NCBI GenBank assembly: GCA_029210875.1 | Contig: JARGFJ010000014.1 | Coordinates: forward strand, 1 to 53,344 | Length of the DNA: 53,344 bases | Direction: 5' to 3' | From: Gammaproteobacteria bacterium | GTDB taxonomy: Bacteria > Pseudomonadota > Gammaproteobacteria > Nitrosococcales > Methylophagaceae | In this document: piece by piece, positions 20,278 to 29,780 of the stretch | How positions within the stretch are numbered: position 1 is the stretch's first letter | Layout of the letters: every line of letters starts with the position of its first letter | Program-made: the position numbers and the translations under genes | Notes under the pieces: model-generated | The model's database searches: none | Told to the model about the DNA's origin: nothing | Seen by the model: the letters and a program-made list of their open reading frames with translations, nothing else

Positions 20278-20401
20278 AAGTTTTGTAAAATTTAAGTAGG
20301 TTAAAAAAACAACAAGCCAAGTATAGTAATTCTGGGCTGAATTAAACAGAACTAAATTACGCTGTTTAATATTGTGTTTTTGCAAAGCTTGATCTATAGT
20401 C

Positions 20402-20429
20402 TTGAGAAACTACTTTAAGTTGATATGCT
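20402..20429 (+). promoter_or_regulatory. possible sigma-70 promoter of pilMNOPQ
   Basis: TTGAGA (20402-20407), a 16-bp spacer and TATGCT (20424-20429) sit 45 bp before the pilM ATG in the divergent region with mrcA. The -35 is good and the -10 matches four of six positions, so it is a candidate only. Confidence 0.4.
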
Positions 20430-20474
20430 AAGTAGTGATTGAGAGATTGCATTTAACTGGAATTGAGGCAATAC

Positions 20475-21533
20475 ATGTTTGGACGAAAAAAATCCCCCCT
20501 TTTAGGGATCGATATTAGTTCATCAGTGGTGAAAGTGCTTGAGCTTAGCCATAAAAATGGCAAGTATAGTGTTGAGGCATATTCTGTTGAACCCCTGCCT
20601 CTAAATTCTGTCATTGAAGGCCGAATTGAAAATGTAGAAGAAGTTGCTGGCGCATTGAAAAGGGCGATAAAGCGTTCTAACACTAAAGCAAAAGAAGCAG
20701 CTGTTGCTGTTTCAGCCAATTCTGCCATCACTAAAATCATATCTTTTCCAGCTGATCTGTCTGAACGTGAAATGGAAGAGCAGATCATGCTGGAAGCTGA
20801 TAACTATATTCCCTATCCTCTTGAAGAGGTGAGATTGGATTTTGAAGTACTTGGTTCTTCGGCAGCAGATATTGATGCCGTTGATGTATTGTTAGCTGCC
20901 TCTAGAAGTGAAAATGTTGATGCGCGAACAGATGTTATTGAGCAAGCTGGCTTAAAAGCTAAACTGGTTGATGTCGAGGCCTATACCATTGAAAATGCGT
21001 TTAGCTTAATTGCAGAGCAAATGCCTAATCATGGACAGGGCCTAACTGTTGCTGTCGTTGATATGGGTGCAACAGTAACTACGTTACATGTTTTGGTTGA
21101 TGGCAAAATTGTTTTTACTCGTGAACAAACCTTTGGTGGTCGTATGTTAACCGAGGATATTGAACGCCATTATGGCATGTCCTACCAGGAAGCTGGCAGG
21201 GCCAAAAAAGAGAATAATCTACCGGATGACTATGGTCCCAAAGTATTAGAGCCTTTTAAGCGATCAATGACTACAACGGTTACGCGTGCGTTACAGTTTT
21301 TCTTTTCGGCATCAACGCAATATCAATCGATAGACCATATAGTTTTGTCAGGAGGTTGTGCATCTATAAATGGTGTCGATGCAATGATTGAAGAAGATAC
21401 GGGTACATCAACGTCAATTGCCAATCCCTTTTCAGATATGATTTTGGGACCTAAGGTTAAAAAACAGGCTTTGAGTAACGATGCACCCTCAATGTTAATT
21501 GCATGTGGTTTGGCAATGAGGAGTTTTGATTAA
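20475..21533 (+). CDS. pilM: type IV pilus inner-membrane platform protein PilM
   Basis: Cytoplasmic actin-like ATP-binding protein that binds the N-terminus of PilN and links the pilus motor to the alignment complex. The ATG at 20475 has GAGG six bases upstream and gives MFGRKKSPLLGIDISSS, the normal PilM start; 352 residues. ASKHA features are visible in GIDISSSVVKVLEL, VVDMGATVTTLHVL and VLSGGCASINGV. It is the first gene of pilMNOPQ and overlaps pilN by one base. Confidence 0.97.
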   Translation: MFGRKKSPLLGIDISSSVVKVLELSHKNGKYSVEAYSVEPLPLNSVIEGRIENVEEVAGALKRAIKRSNTKAKEAAVAVSANSAITKIISFPADLSEREMEEQIMLEADNYIPYPLEEVRLDFEVLGSSAADIDAVDVLLAASRSENVDARTDVIEQAGLKAKLVDVEAYTIENAFSLIAEQMPNHGQGLTVAVVDMGATVTTLHVLVDGKIVFTREQTFGGRMLTEDIERHYGMSYQEAGRAKKENNLPDDYGPKVLEPFKRSMTTTVTRALQFFFSASTQYQSIDHIVLSGGCASINGVDAMIEEDTGTSTSIANPFSDMILGPKVKKQALSNDAPSMLIACGLAMRSFD

Positions 21534-22096
21534 TGGCACATATCAATTTACTCCCTTGGCGAGAAGAAAAACGACAAGAGCGACAACAGCAATTTTATGT
21601 TGTGTTGGTATGTGGCGTTATCTTTGCCGCTTTAGTTCTATATAGTGTTCTTTTGTTTGTAAATGGTTTGATTTCTGAGCAGACTAATCGGAATGTATTC
21701 TTGCAGAATGAGATTGCGCTGTTGGATGTAAAAATAAAAGAAATCAGTAAATTGGACGAGGAGCGTGCACGATTATTAGCCCGTATGCAAGTTATTCAGG
21801 AGCTACAAGCCAGTAGACCTAAAGTGGTTAAGGTGTTTGACTCATTGGTTCGGACTGTGCCAGATGGCGTCTATTTAGAGAAGGTTGATCGACAGGGTAC
21901 AGCATTAACGTTGAATGGCGTTGCCCAATCAAATGCACGAGTGTCTGTTTTTATGCGGCAATTAGATGATGATGTGGAATTTGAAGAATCAAAATTACAA
22001 GTAATACAACGAACATCCACTAGTCCAGATGCAATTAGAAAGTTTGCACTAGCAGTGTCAGAATCAAAACCCAAAACAGAAGAAGGAGACCAATAA
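21533..22096 (+). CDS. pilN: type IV pilus assembly protein PilN
   Basis: Bitopic inner-membrane protein of the alignment subcomplex. The 187-residue protein begins MAHINLLPWREEKRQERQ; the INLLPWR segment is the PilM-binding peptide. A single membrane helix follows (about residues 24-47), then a periplasmic coiled coil (LDVKIKEISKLDEERARLL) and a ferredoxin-like fold. It should pair with PilO encoded directly downstream. Confidence 0.97.
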   Translation: MAHINLLPWREEKRQERQQQFYVVLVCGVIFAALVLYSVLLFVNGLISEQTNRNVFLQNEIALLDVKIKEISKLDEERARLLARMQVIQELQASRPKVVKVFDSLVRTVPDGVYLEKVDRQGTALTLNGVAQSNARVSVFMRQLDDDVEFEESKLQVIQRTSTSPDAIRKFALAVSESKPKTEEGDQ

Positions 22097-22684
22097 ATGG
22101 AATTCCCTTCACTAAGTGAGTTGGATTTTAACGAAAGTGGCGAATGGCCAGCTTTAATTAAAACAATAGCAATTGTGTTGCTGTGTCTGGTGATTTGGGG
22201 CGCTGGCTACTATTTTGTGATAAGTGACAAAAAGATAGAACTGGAAAGTCTGGAACAAAAAGAAATACAGTTAAAAAGCAGTTTTGAAATAAAACAAGCC
22301 AAGGCAGCAAATCTGGATGCGTATAAAGAGCAAATGGAAGAGATGAAAGTGGTATTTTCTGGGATGTTGCAACAGTTACCTCGTAAAAGTGAGGTGGCAG
22401 ATCTTTTAATTGATATATCTCGCACCGGATTAGTGAATGGTTTGGAGTTTGAATTATTTAAGCCTGAACAAGAGCGCCCGATAGACTTCTATGCAGAACT
22501 ACCAATATCAATGAATGTAAGTGGTACATACCATCAATTTGGCGAATTTGTCAGCGCTATTGCCGCCTTGCCAAGGATTGTTACGTTGCATAATTTTACA
22601 TTAACGCCACAGGGTGATTCAGGTAAGATATCAATGGTGATTACTGCAAAAACATACCGTTATTTTGATGAACAAGAACAATAG
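22097..22684 (+). CDS. pilO: type IV pilus assembly protein PilO
   Basis: Partner of PilN in the inner-membrane alignment complex. The 195-residue protein has one membrane helix near residues 22-43 (IAIVLLCLVIWGAGYYFVI), a coiled coil (LESLEQKEIQLKSSFEIKQ) and a periplasmic domain containing LPRKSEVADLLIDISRTG. The start follows the pilN stop without a gap. Confidence 0.97.
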   Translation: MEFPSLSELDFNESGEWPALIKTIAIVLLCLVIWGAGYYFVISDKKIELESLEQKEIQLKSSFEIKQAKAANLDAYKEQMEEMKVVFSGMLQQLPRKSEVADLLIDISRTGLVNGLEFELFKPEQERPIDFYAELPISMNVSGTYHQFGEFVSAIAALPRIVTLHNFTLTPQGDSGKISMVITAKTYRYFDEQEQ

Positions 22685-22729
22685 AGCTCCTAATTTAAAG
22701 ACACCAATGAAAACTAAAGGTAATACTGT

Positions 22730-23260
22730 ATGACAAATTTAATTAAGGCTTCACTGTTGATAATAGTGAGCTTGCTAGTTGGTTGTCAGCAAGAAAAACA
22801 AGATTTGGCGTCATATGTTGCGAGTGTAAAAGCCCAACAACGACCTGATATTGAACCTATGCCTGTTATGAAGGCATATGAAAAATTTAGCTATTCTGCA
22901 TCGGATTTGCGTAGCCCATTTGTCAAAACAGTGGTTGAAGCGCCAACTGACGAACAAACGACTCCCATCGTTGATAATGGCATTCATCCAGATAAAAACA
23001 GATTAAAAGAAGCATTAGAGTCTTATTCATTATCAGAGCTCCAATTTGTTGGAACTTTGGGTAGAGATGTTTCATGGGCGTTAATAAGAGCATCTGATGG
23101 CGTAATACATCGCGTCAAGGTAGGTAATTATATGGGACAAAATCATGGGCAGATCCTTTCAGTGACGGAGTCTGAATTAACATTAAAAGAAATTGTTTCT
23201 GATGGACGTGGGGCTTATATAGAACGTGAATCATCCCTGACGATAGCTGATGTGAACTAA
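22730..23260 (+). CDS. pilP: type IV pilus lipoprotein PilP
   Basis: Lipoprotein bridging PilN/PilO to the secretin PilQ. The 176-residue protein has a lipobox LLVGC near residue 19, an extended disordered periplasmic stretch, and the C-terminal beta-domain with LSELQFVGTLGRDVSWALIR and VGNYMGQNHGQI, typical of the PilQ-N0-binding fold. It is separated from pilO by 45 bp. Confidence 0.96.
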   Translation: MTNLIKASLLIIVSLLVGCQQEKQDLASYVASVKAQQRPDIEPMPVMKAYEKFSYSASDLRSPFVKTVVEAPTDEQTTPIVDNGIHPDKNRLKEALESYSLSELQFVGTLGRDVSWALIRASDGVIHRVKVGNYMGQNHGQILSVTESELTLKEIVSDGRGAYIERESSLTIADVN

Positions 23261-23276
23261 AGGCAAATAAATAGTT

Positions 23277-25418
23277 ATGACTAACAAAGATGGAATTACA
23301 ATGAAAAATCAACCGTTAGCTGCAGTAAAATATTACATCGCAACGTTGTCAGTTAGACATGTGTCATTGATTATAGCTTTATTCGGACTGCAACTACTGA
23401 CATTGGCCTCTGTTAAGGCTGCAGATCTTCAATCTTTAGGGTATTCATCGCTTCCAGGCGATAAGACCCAGCTAATTTTGACATTTTCAGAACCAGTTGA
23501 AGCCCCAAATAGTTTTGCAATAGATGATCCTGCTCGAGTTGTAGTTGATTTTCCTGGTGTTTCAAACAAATTAGACAAAAAAACACAGCAGATAAATGTT
23601 GGAATGACTCGAAGTGTTTCTGCAGTTGAAGCGGGTGATCGAACACGAGTCGTTGTTAATTTAGTGTCCAAGTCTTCATACACAATCAGTCATGAAGCTA
23701 ATGTTGTTATGATTACTATTAGTGGTGGTGTAACGGCCAGCAATACCGATAAAAACACAGCAAATAATCACGTTACAGATGTTGATTTTAGAAGAGGCAA
23801 AGAAGGTGAAGCTCAACTTACAATAACGCTAAGTAATGACAGTATGGTTTTGGATGTACAACAGCAACGTGAAAATATCATTGTTGATTTGATCGATGTT
23901 ACATTGCCTGAAAAATTTCGTCGCCGTTTGGATGTGATTGATTTTGCTACACCTGTCCAGATCATCGATAGTGAATCAAAAGGCAGTAATACACGATTAA
24001 CGTTATCAACAGATGGAAAGTTCGAACATTTGGCTTATCAATCTGAAAATACAGTAGTTATTGAGGTTAAACCGATATCAAAAGAGGTTCAGGAAGCAAG
24101 TAAAAAAGATCAATTCGGATACAAAGGTGAGAAATTATCTTTGAATTTCCAAAATATTGAAGTGAGAGCTGTGTTGCAATTGTTAGCAGATTTCACCAAA
24201 TTAAACCTGGTTACAAGTGATACTGTTCAGGGTAGCGTAACACTACGTTTGCAGAATGTGCCATGGGATCAAGCCTTGGATATCATTCTAAAAACCAAAG
24301 GGTTGGGGATGCGACAAAATGGTAACGTCATGCTGATCGCGCCGGCTGCTGAACTCGCAGCCCAAGAAAAACAAGAGTTAGAAGCAACAAAACAACTCAA
24401 GGAGTTGGAACCACTTTACTCTGAAGTATTTGAAATTAACTTTGCCAAAGCAACTGACTTAGAAAAAATACTAAATAAAAATACGGGTTCTACTAGTTCT
24501 AATTCATCAAACAATGAAGAAGAAGGTTTTATTTCAGAGAGAGGAAGTGTCACAGTCGATCTTCGCACAAATTCATTATTGATACGTGATACCGCAAAAC
24601 AATTAGATGAAGTTAGAGCGTTGATTGCCCAGTTAGACAAACCTGTTCGCCAGGTGTTGATAGAGTCACGTATTGTTATTGCAAATGATAACTTTGCGAA
24701 AGAGTTAGGGGTTAGATTTGGTGCCTCCAAATCTAAAACATCAAACAATAAATTTGTTACAAATGCGGCTACGTCAGGAACGTTAAATGGTACTACCCAG
24801 ATACTTAATGGCGATACTCTGGAACAAGCAGATCGATTAAATGTTGATTTACCTGTTACTAATCCTGCTGGTTCGATTGCCTTAGCGTTGGCAAAACTTC
24901 CTTTAGGCGCGGTATTAGAACTTGAGCTGTCAGCAATGCAAGAAGAAAATGAAGGTGAAATTGTATCCAGTCCGAGGATAATTACATCAAATCAACAACA
25001 AGCAGTTATAGAGCAAGGTACAGAAATACCTTTTCAGGAAGCAAGTTCCAGTGGCGCAACATCAGTGTCATTTAAATCAGCGACACTTAAACTGGGTGTA
25101 ACACCTCAAATTACACCCGATGATCACATCATTATGGATCTGGAAGTCACAAAGGATGAAGTTGGCACCATTTTTAACGGTGTGCCTAGTATCGATACAC
25201 GATCTGTTCAAACACAAGTCCTGGTTGATAATGGTGAAACGGTTGTTTTAGGCGGTATTTATGAACAAAGAACGATCAATGGTTCAACGCGTGTTCCATT
25301 TTTCGGTGACTTACCTTATGTCGGCTTTTTGTTCAAAACAACCAATAAAACAAATGATAAGACTGAGTTACTCGTTTTCGTCACACCGAAGATTATCAAA
25401 GACAACATTAGTTTTTAG
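23277..25418 (+). CDS. pilQ: type IV pilus secretin PilQ
   Basis: Outer-membrane multimeric channel through which the pilus passes. The 713-residue protein has a signal peptide (cleavage likely after SVKA), two peptidoglycan-binding AMIN domains (about residues 50-260), a secretin N0/STN domain (LSLNFQNIEVRAVLQLLADF), an N1 domain, and the C-terminal secretin core with EGEIVSSPRIITSNQQQAVIEQG and VLGGIYEQ. It may begin at 23301 (MKNQPLAAV), which gives a cleaner signal peptide. A 13-bp palindrome spans the stop codon and a strong terminator follows. Confidence 0.97.
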   Translation: MTNKDGITMKNQPLAAVKYYIATLSVRHVSLIIALFGLQLLTLASVKAADLQSLGYSSLPGDKTQLILTFSEPVEAPNSFAIDDPARVVVDFPGVSNKLDKKTQQINVGMTRSVSAVEAGDRTRVVVNLVSKSSYTISHEANVVMITISGGVTASNTDKNTANNHVTDVDFRRGKEGEAQLTITLSNDSMVLDVQQQRENIIVDLIDVTLPEKFRRRLDVIDFATPVQIIDSESKGSNTRLTLSTDGKFEHLAYQSENTVVIEVKPISKEVQEASKKDQFGYKGEKLSLNFQNIEVRAVLQLLADFTKLNLVTSDTVQGSVTLRLQNVPWDQALDIILKTKGLGMRQNGNVMLIAPAAELAAQEKQELEATKQLKELEPLYSEVFEINFAKATDLEKILNKNTGSTSSNSSNNEEEGFISERGSVTVDLRTNSLLIRDTAKQLDEVRALIAQLDKPVRQVLIESRIVIANDNFAKELGVRFGASKSKTSNNKFVTNAATSGTLNGTTQILNGDTLEQADRLNVDLPVTNPAGSIALALAKLPLGAVLELELSAMQEENEGEIVSSPRIITSNQQQAVIEQGTEIPFQEASSSGATSVSFKSATLKLGVTPQITPDDHIIMDLEVTKDEVGTIFNGVPSIDTRSVQTQVLVDNGETVVLGGIYEQRTINGSTRVPFFGDLPYVGFLFKTTNKTNDKTELLVFVTPKIIKDNISF

Positions 25419-25433
25419 TTAAAACTAATGTTG
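25403..25433. repeat. 13-bp perfect inverted repeat across the pilQ stop codon
   Basis: CAACATTAGTTTT (25403-25415) is exactly matched by AAAACTAATGTTG (25421-25433), with a 5-base loop that contains the pilQ stop. It lies just upstream of the GC-rich terminator and has no T-tract of its own. It may protect the mRNA 3' end or be a second termination signal. Confidence 0.7.
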
Positions 25434-25444
25434 AAAGACAGACT

Positions 25445-25472
25445 AAGCCGGATCCCATGATCCGGCTTTTTT
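25445..25472 (+). terminator. intrinsic terminator after pilQ
   Basis: AAGCCGGATC (25445-25454) pairs perfectly with GATCCGGCTT (25459-25468) around a CCAT loop, and the right arm continues into TTTTTT. It separates pilMNOPQ from aroK-aroB-damX. Confidence 0.9.
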
Positions 25473-25509
25473 ATCGCAACATTAATCAGAGAAAAGAGAT
25501 AATTATCAC

Positions 25510-26031
25510 GTGATATCGGGCAATATTTTTTTAGTTGGACCAATGGGCGCTGGCAAGTCGACCGTTGGTAAACAACTGGCCAAATCACTAGGTCGAGATT
25601 TTTATGACAGTGATAAAGAATTGGAAAAGCGAACTGGCGTTTCAATTTCATGGATATTTGAGATGGAAGGTGAGCAAGGGTTTCGGATCCGCGAACAGAA
25701 AATTATTGATGAGTTAACAGGACTCAAAGATATTGTTTTGGCCACAGGTGGTGGCGTCGTTCTTGCCGAAGAAAATCGCCGTATATTACGTTCGCGTGGC
25801 CATGTTGTTTATTTGTCAGCATCGGTAGAACAATTATTGAAAAGAACGGCCAAGGATAAATCCAGACCTTTATTACAAACAGATAATCCCAGGCAACGTA
25901 TTAAAGAAATTATCTCTCAGCGTGATCCCCTGTATCGAGATGTTGCAGATATTGAGCTTAGGACTGGCGATCAATCAATTCAACATGTAGTATCCGGCTT
26001 AATCAAGCAATTAGAACAACTAGGTCAATAA
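25510..26031 (+). CDS. aroK: shikimate kinase
   Basis: Phosphorylates shikimate at the 3-OH in chorismate synthesis. The 173-residue NMP-kinase-like protein has Walker [12 protein letters not shown], the shikimate-binding [13 protein letters not shown] and GGGVVL segments, and the lid region with [13 protein letters not shown]. It uses a GTG start at 25510. It sits downstream of the pilQ terminator and 10 bp before aroB, a standard pairing next to pil genes in gammaproteobacteria. Its product chorismate also feeds PabB encoded nearby. Confidence 0.97.
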   Translation: MISGNIFLVGPMGAGKSTVGKQLAKSLGRDFYDSDKELEKRTGVSISWIFEMEGEQGFRIREQKIIDELTGLKDIVLATGGGVVLAEENRRILRSRGHVVYLSASVEQLLKRTAKDKSRPLLQTDNPRQRIKEIISQRDPLYRDVADIELRTGDQSIQHVVSGLIKQLEQLGQ

Positions 26032-26041
26032 GACAAAAATA

Positions 26042-27127
26042 ATGAATACATTACAGGTTTCACTGGCAGATCGCAGTTACCCTATCTACATTGGTGATGC
26101 GCTGCTTTCAGATGGAGAATTACTGTGTCAGCACATTAAGAGTAAAGAAGTGCTTGTTGTAACCAATACAACTATCGCACCCCTTTATTTAGAAACTGTA
26201 TTAGCTAATTTGACAGAGTATCGTTGCGATTCAGTGATATTGCCCGATGGTGAACAATTTAAAACGCTTGATGTTCTAAATCAAATTTTTGATGCATTAT
26301 TACAAAACCATTTTTCACGACAAGTTACATTGATTGCACTTGGAGGTGGAGTGATTGGAGACATGACTGGCTTTGCAGCCGCATGCTATCAACGTGGTGT
26401 TCCTTTTATACAGATCCCAACAACATTACTTTCACAAGTAGATTCTTCTGTCGGTGGCAAAACTGCTGTTAATCATCCTCTTGGCAAAAATATGATTGGT
26501 GCATTTTACCAACCACAATGTGTGATTGCTGACACCGCAACCTTAAATACACTTGAACAACGCCAGTTATCATCGGGTTTAGCGGAAGTTATTAAATACG
26601 GCATTATTAACGATCCTGAGTTCTTTAGCTGGCTTGAAAAAAATATTGATGACTTAGTGGCTAGAAAAACATCTGCCTTAATAGAAGCCGTTGAACGCTC
26701 ATGCCAAGACAAGGCCGATATTGTGGCAAGCGATGAGTTAGAGCATGGTGTCAGAGCCTTATTAAATTTAGGTCATACCTTTGGGCATGCGATTGAAACA
26801 GGTATGGGTTACGGTAGTTGGCTACACGGTGAGGCAATTGCGGTCGGTATGATTATGGCTGCTGAATTATCATGTCGGATGGGATGGGTAAGTCGTGAGC
26901 AAGTCGATCGAATTACTCGGTTGATCCAGGCTGCTGGCTTACCTGATAAATCTCCAACAACTATGTCAACGCAGCAATTTATGGATTTGATGGCAGTAGA
27001 TAAGAAAGTACAAGATGGTCGTATTCGCCTTGTCTTACTTACAGATATTGGTAAAGCGATTGTCACTGATGATTATGATGCTGAGGCATTACAGGTTACT
27101 TTAGACTACTTCCAATCTCAGAGCTGA
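26042..27127 (+). CDS. aroB: 3-dehydroquinate synthase
   Basis: NAD- and metal-dependent cyclisation of DAHP to 3-dehydroquinate, the second step of the shikimate pathway. The 361-residue protein shows the NAD-binding [19 protein letters not shown], the [19 protein letters not shown] signature, and metal-ligand histidines in [10 protein letters not shown] and [11 protein letters not shown]. Length equals that of E. coli AroB (362). Confidence 0.98.
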   Translation: MNTLQVSLADRSYPIYIGDALLSDGELLCQHIKSKEVLVVTNTTIAPLYLETVLANLTEYRCDSVILPDGEQFKTLDVLNQIFDALLQNHFSRQVTLIALGGGVIGDMTGFAAACYQRGVPFIQIPTTLLSQVDSSVGGKTAVNHPLGKNMIGAFYQPQCVIADTATLNTLEQRQLSSGLAEVIKYGIINDPEFFSWLEKNIDDLVARKTSALIEAVERSCQDKADIVASDELEHGVRALLNLGHTFGHAIETGMGYGSWLHGEAIAVGMIMAAELSCRMGWVSREQVDRITRLIQAAGLPDKSPTTMSTQQFMDLMAVDKKVQDGRIRLVLLTDIGKAIVTDDYDAEALQVTLDYFQSQS

Positions 27128-27136
27128 GGCTATGCG

Positions 27137-28597
27137 ATGAGTGAATTATCGACATCTTTTGCTGAACCAGCCTATGTTTCCAGGCTAGCACTAAGGTGTG
27201 CCCCCTTTAGCAACAGTATCGATAATACGCTTTACTATAGTGGTGGACAATTAGAGCATCGACTTAATCTGCTACTTCACCTTGTTAGGGCCAGTAATAA
27301 AATTGGTCTAATAATAGCCGAACATGGTCTTGGTAAAACAACATTACTCACACAGTTAGCATCACGGGCTGGTGACGAATTACGGTTATGTATGATTGAT
27401 GCCAAACAGCATCAAACGATAGAAACTATATTAATCAAATGCCTGCAAGATCTTGGCGTTGAACAGAATGATCTTGATGCAAATGTAAGTCAGACTGACA
27501 ATTTTCGTAATCGACTTAAACAACTACGAAAACTTAATATTCGCCCAATTCTCGTGCTTGATGATGCACAGACTTTATCTGCCTCGATCATCGCTGAAAT
27601 ATCACACTGGCTTAGCTGGCAGGACAACGATCAATTTCTGCTACAAGCCATTATTGCAACAACGCATCCATTGCCACTGTCAGAGTTAGTTCTGGCACGA
27701 ATTCAGCACATTGATCTGCCCGCATTAGCTCAAGATGAGCTTGCATCTTATTTAACAGACCGGATGTCAAAAGCTGGCTACATCGGTGATTTTATTTTCA
27801 CTGATAAAGAGTTGAATAAATTCTACAAACGCTCTCGTGGCAACCCTGCTTTAGTAAATCAATTGGCGCATCAAAAACTATTAGGAATAAAATCTGGATT
27901 AACAGATATAAAGGCTTTTAACGTAAGTTCGTTATTGAATTTTCGCTGGCTTGGTGTCGCTACTGTTATTGCATTTTTAGTGTTATTACTTGTTTACCAA
28001 GATGACGTTAATACCTTTTTTAAAATTGATACAACTAGCCAAATCAATAATGATATTACGCTGGTTCAACCAGAAGACGATGTTGCCACCATTAATGTTG
28101 AACACGATAAAGTAATGTCACATCAGGACGCTGTTCGACAAGAATTGGTCGAGCTTGTCGAACAATTACCACCGCCAGAAGATGACATTACACCGGTAGA
28201 GAATATAGAGAAAAATGATAAGCCTATAATCGAAAACATTCCTAATGCTGAACCGACTCCGCCATTGGAGGTTGACGTTGCAAAGGTGCCTTTACCAGAA
28301 CTGTATCGAGAACCATGGGTATTGCAACAACAGGGTACGGATTATACGTTTCAATTAATGGGATCATGGCAACAGCAAGAAGTATATGACTTCGTCAATA
28401 AATATGCACTTACTGGCGATGTTGCCATGTTGGAAAGCATGCGAAATGGTCGGCCTTGGTATGCACTTATTTATGGTGTGTTTAATAATAAAGATGAAGC
28501 CTTGGCAGCAAGTAAACAATGGCCAGCGCCATTAAATACCTTACCATCCTGGTTACGACGTTTTGACAGTGTACAAAAGCAGATTAAAGGTTCTTAG
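27137..28597 (+). CDS. damX: DamX-like AAA and SPOR-domain protein
   Basis: A 486-residue membrane protein at the usual position after aroB. The N-terminal cytoplasmic part is an ExeA-type ATPase domain (Walker A AEHGLGKTTLL near residue 60; Walker B PILVLDDAQ). One membrane helix lies near residues 272-292 (LGVATVIAFLVLLLVY), followed by an acidic, proline-containing periplasmic linker and a C-terminal SPOR domain (YTFQLMGSWQQQEVYDFV) expected to bind denuded peptidoglycan at the septum. It likely acts in cell division. Its last 14 bp overlap the convergent decarboxylase gene. Confidence 0.85.
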   Translation: MSELSTSFAEPAYVSRLALRCAPFSNSIDNTLYYSGGQLEHRLNLLLHLVRASNKIGLIIAEHGLGKTTLLTQLASRAGDELRLCMIDAKQHQTIETILIKCLQDLGVEQNDLDANVSQTDNFRNRLKQLRKLNIRPILVLDDAQTLSASIIAEISHWLSWQDNDQFLLQAIIATTHPLPLSELVLARIQHIDLPALAQDELASYLTDRMSKAGYIGDFIFTDKELNKFYKRSRGNPALVNQLAHQKLLGIKSGLTDIKAFNVSSLLNFRWLGVATVIAFLVLLLVYQDDVNTFFKIDTTSQINNDITLVQPEDDVATINVEHDKVMSHQDAVRQELVELVEQLPPPEDDITPVENIEKNDKPIIENIPNAEPTPPLEVDVAKVPLPELYREPWVLQQQGTDYTFQLMGSWQQQEVYDFVNKYALTGDVAMLESMRNGRPWYALIYGVFNNKDEALAASKQWPAPLNTLPSWLRRFDSVQKQIKGS

Positions 28598-29780
28598 CAA
28601 TTTCATTCATTAAAGATTCTGCCTGAACATAGTGATGGGAAAACACGGTTCTATACACTGGCTTCCCGGCAATTTTAGCTTTTGAAATCATGCCTTGATC
28701 AACTAGCGTATTTAAGGCTGACATTGGTTTTAGGCTAAAACACACAATGCCCGTCTCTGATCGATACAGTTCAAACTCCATTGTGACAGCAAGCATGTCA
28801 GAAAAAGCATTAGCTTGTTCCAAACGTTGTTTAAGCCGCGAACTTAGTGCATCAACACCATTGATGATCAGATCAAACCACAAGGCTAAAAATAGCTCGC
28901 CACCATGTGAGCCAACCAAGCTGTTCAACGGCGTAGTTTCAAGATAATTAGTGTCAAAAGACAGCATTGGTTCAATATTTTTTTTGTAGAGTAAGACACC
29001 TGCAGGTTTAGGTTGTTGCCAGCCTTTATGAGGATCGAAACAGATCGAATCAGCTTGCCCACACAACGCAAATAAAGACTGATATTCAGGTAAGATTGCT
29101 AAGGCACCGCCCCATGCCGCGTCAATATGACACCAAGCATTGACACGTTTAGCAATGTCACAACATGCTGCAATTGGATCGATTACACCCGCAGCTGACG
29201 TGCCTAGCGTTGCAATAATCGCGAGTGGTGTTTGGATACGACAGGCTGCTTCCAAAGCACTTGGGATGAGTTGATCATGATCATTTGTTTCGATCAGTCT
29301 AAGTTCAAGATCGAGTATTTGGCAGGCCTTAGCAATTGAATAATGTGCTGCTGTTGATGCATAAACGATACGTGATGTTGTTGAGTGCTTTTTGGCTTGC
29401 CACAGTGCTTCTAAATTACCATAAGTACTGCCAGAGGTGAAATGACCATAGGGCTGATGAAATAACTGGCTAAACCATGATAATAGCTGTTTCTCGATAG
29501 TGGCAAGGACAGGATAGAGCGATGCTGATAACAGGTTACCATTGTGTAAGCTTGCCACGAGTTGACCAAACATACTGGCAGCAGAGATTGGTGCAGTCAT
29601 GTGTGCTGCCCAGGTTTGACTATGATGTTTGTTACCTTCAGATACGACACTGTTGATTAGATTTTCAAGCGACTCTGAATCTATGGGCTGATCATGTATA
29701 GCTATATTAAATGGTTGTGCTTGAACGATATTATTCAAACTACGCTCTAGTTCAGAGATAACAGTAAAGAATGGGTTCAT
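28584..29780 (-). CDS. mfnA: PLP-dependent decarboxylase, MfnA-like (putative tyrosine decarboxylase)
   Basis: A 398-residue group II PLP decarboxylase. Visible features are the cofactor-contact HIDAAWGGA, the PLP-lysine motif FDPHKGWQQPKPAGVLL, and TSGSTYGNLEAL for phosphate binding. In methanogens MfnA makes tyramine, the first building block of methanofuran. Here the gene overlaps the amino-acid kinase upstream by 4 bp and closes a run containing MfnD-, MfnF- and MfnE-like proteins, so a role in the furan cofactor is the best reading. Related enzymes decarboxylate aspartate or glutamate, so specificity is inferred from context. The symbol follows the archaeal name. Confidence 0.75.
   Translation of the reverse strand: MNPFFTVISELERSLNNIVQAQPFNIAIHDQPIDSESLENLINSVVSEGNKHHSQTWAAHMTAPISAASMFGQLVASLHNGNLLSASLYPVLATIEKQLLSWFSQLFHQPYGHFTSGSTYGNLEALWQAKKHSTTSRIVYASTAAHYSIAKACQILDLELRLIETNDHDQLIPSALEAACRIQTPLAIIATLGTSAAGVIDPIAACCDIAKRVNAWCHIDAAWGGALAILPEYQSLFALCGQADSICFDPHKGWQQPKPAGVLLYKKNIEPMLSFDTNYLETTPLNSLVGSHGGELFLALWFDLIINGVDALSSRLKQRLEQANAFSDMLAVTMEFELYRSETGIVCFSLKPMSALNTLVDQGMISKAKIAGKPVYRTVFSHHYVQAESLMNEIAKNL

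Noticed and set aside
20278-20385. 36-codon N-terminal extension of mrcA
   Set aside because: It precedes an otherwise standard membrane-anchor start and would place a second hydrophobic stretch in front of it; not seen in the family.
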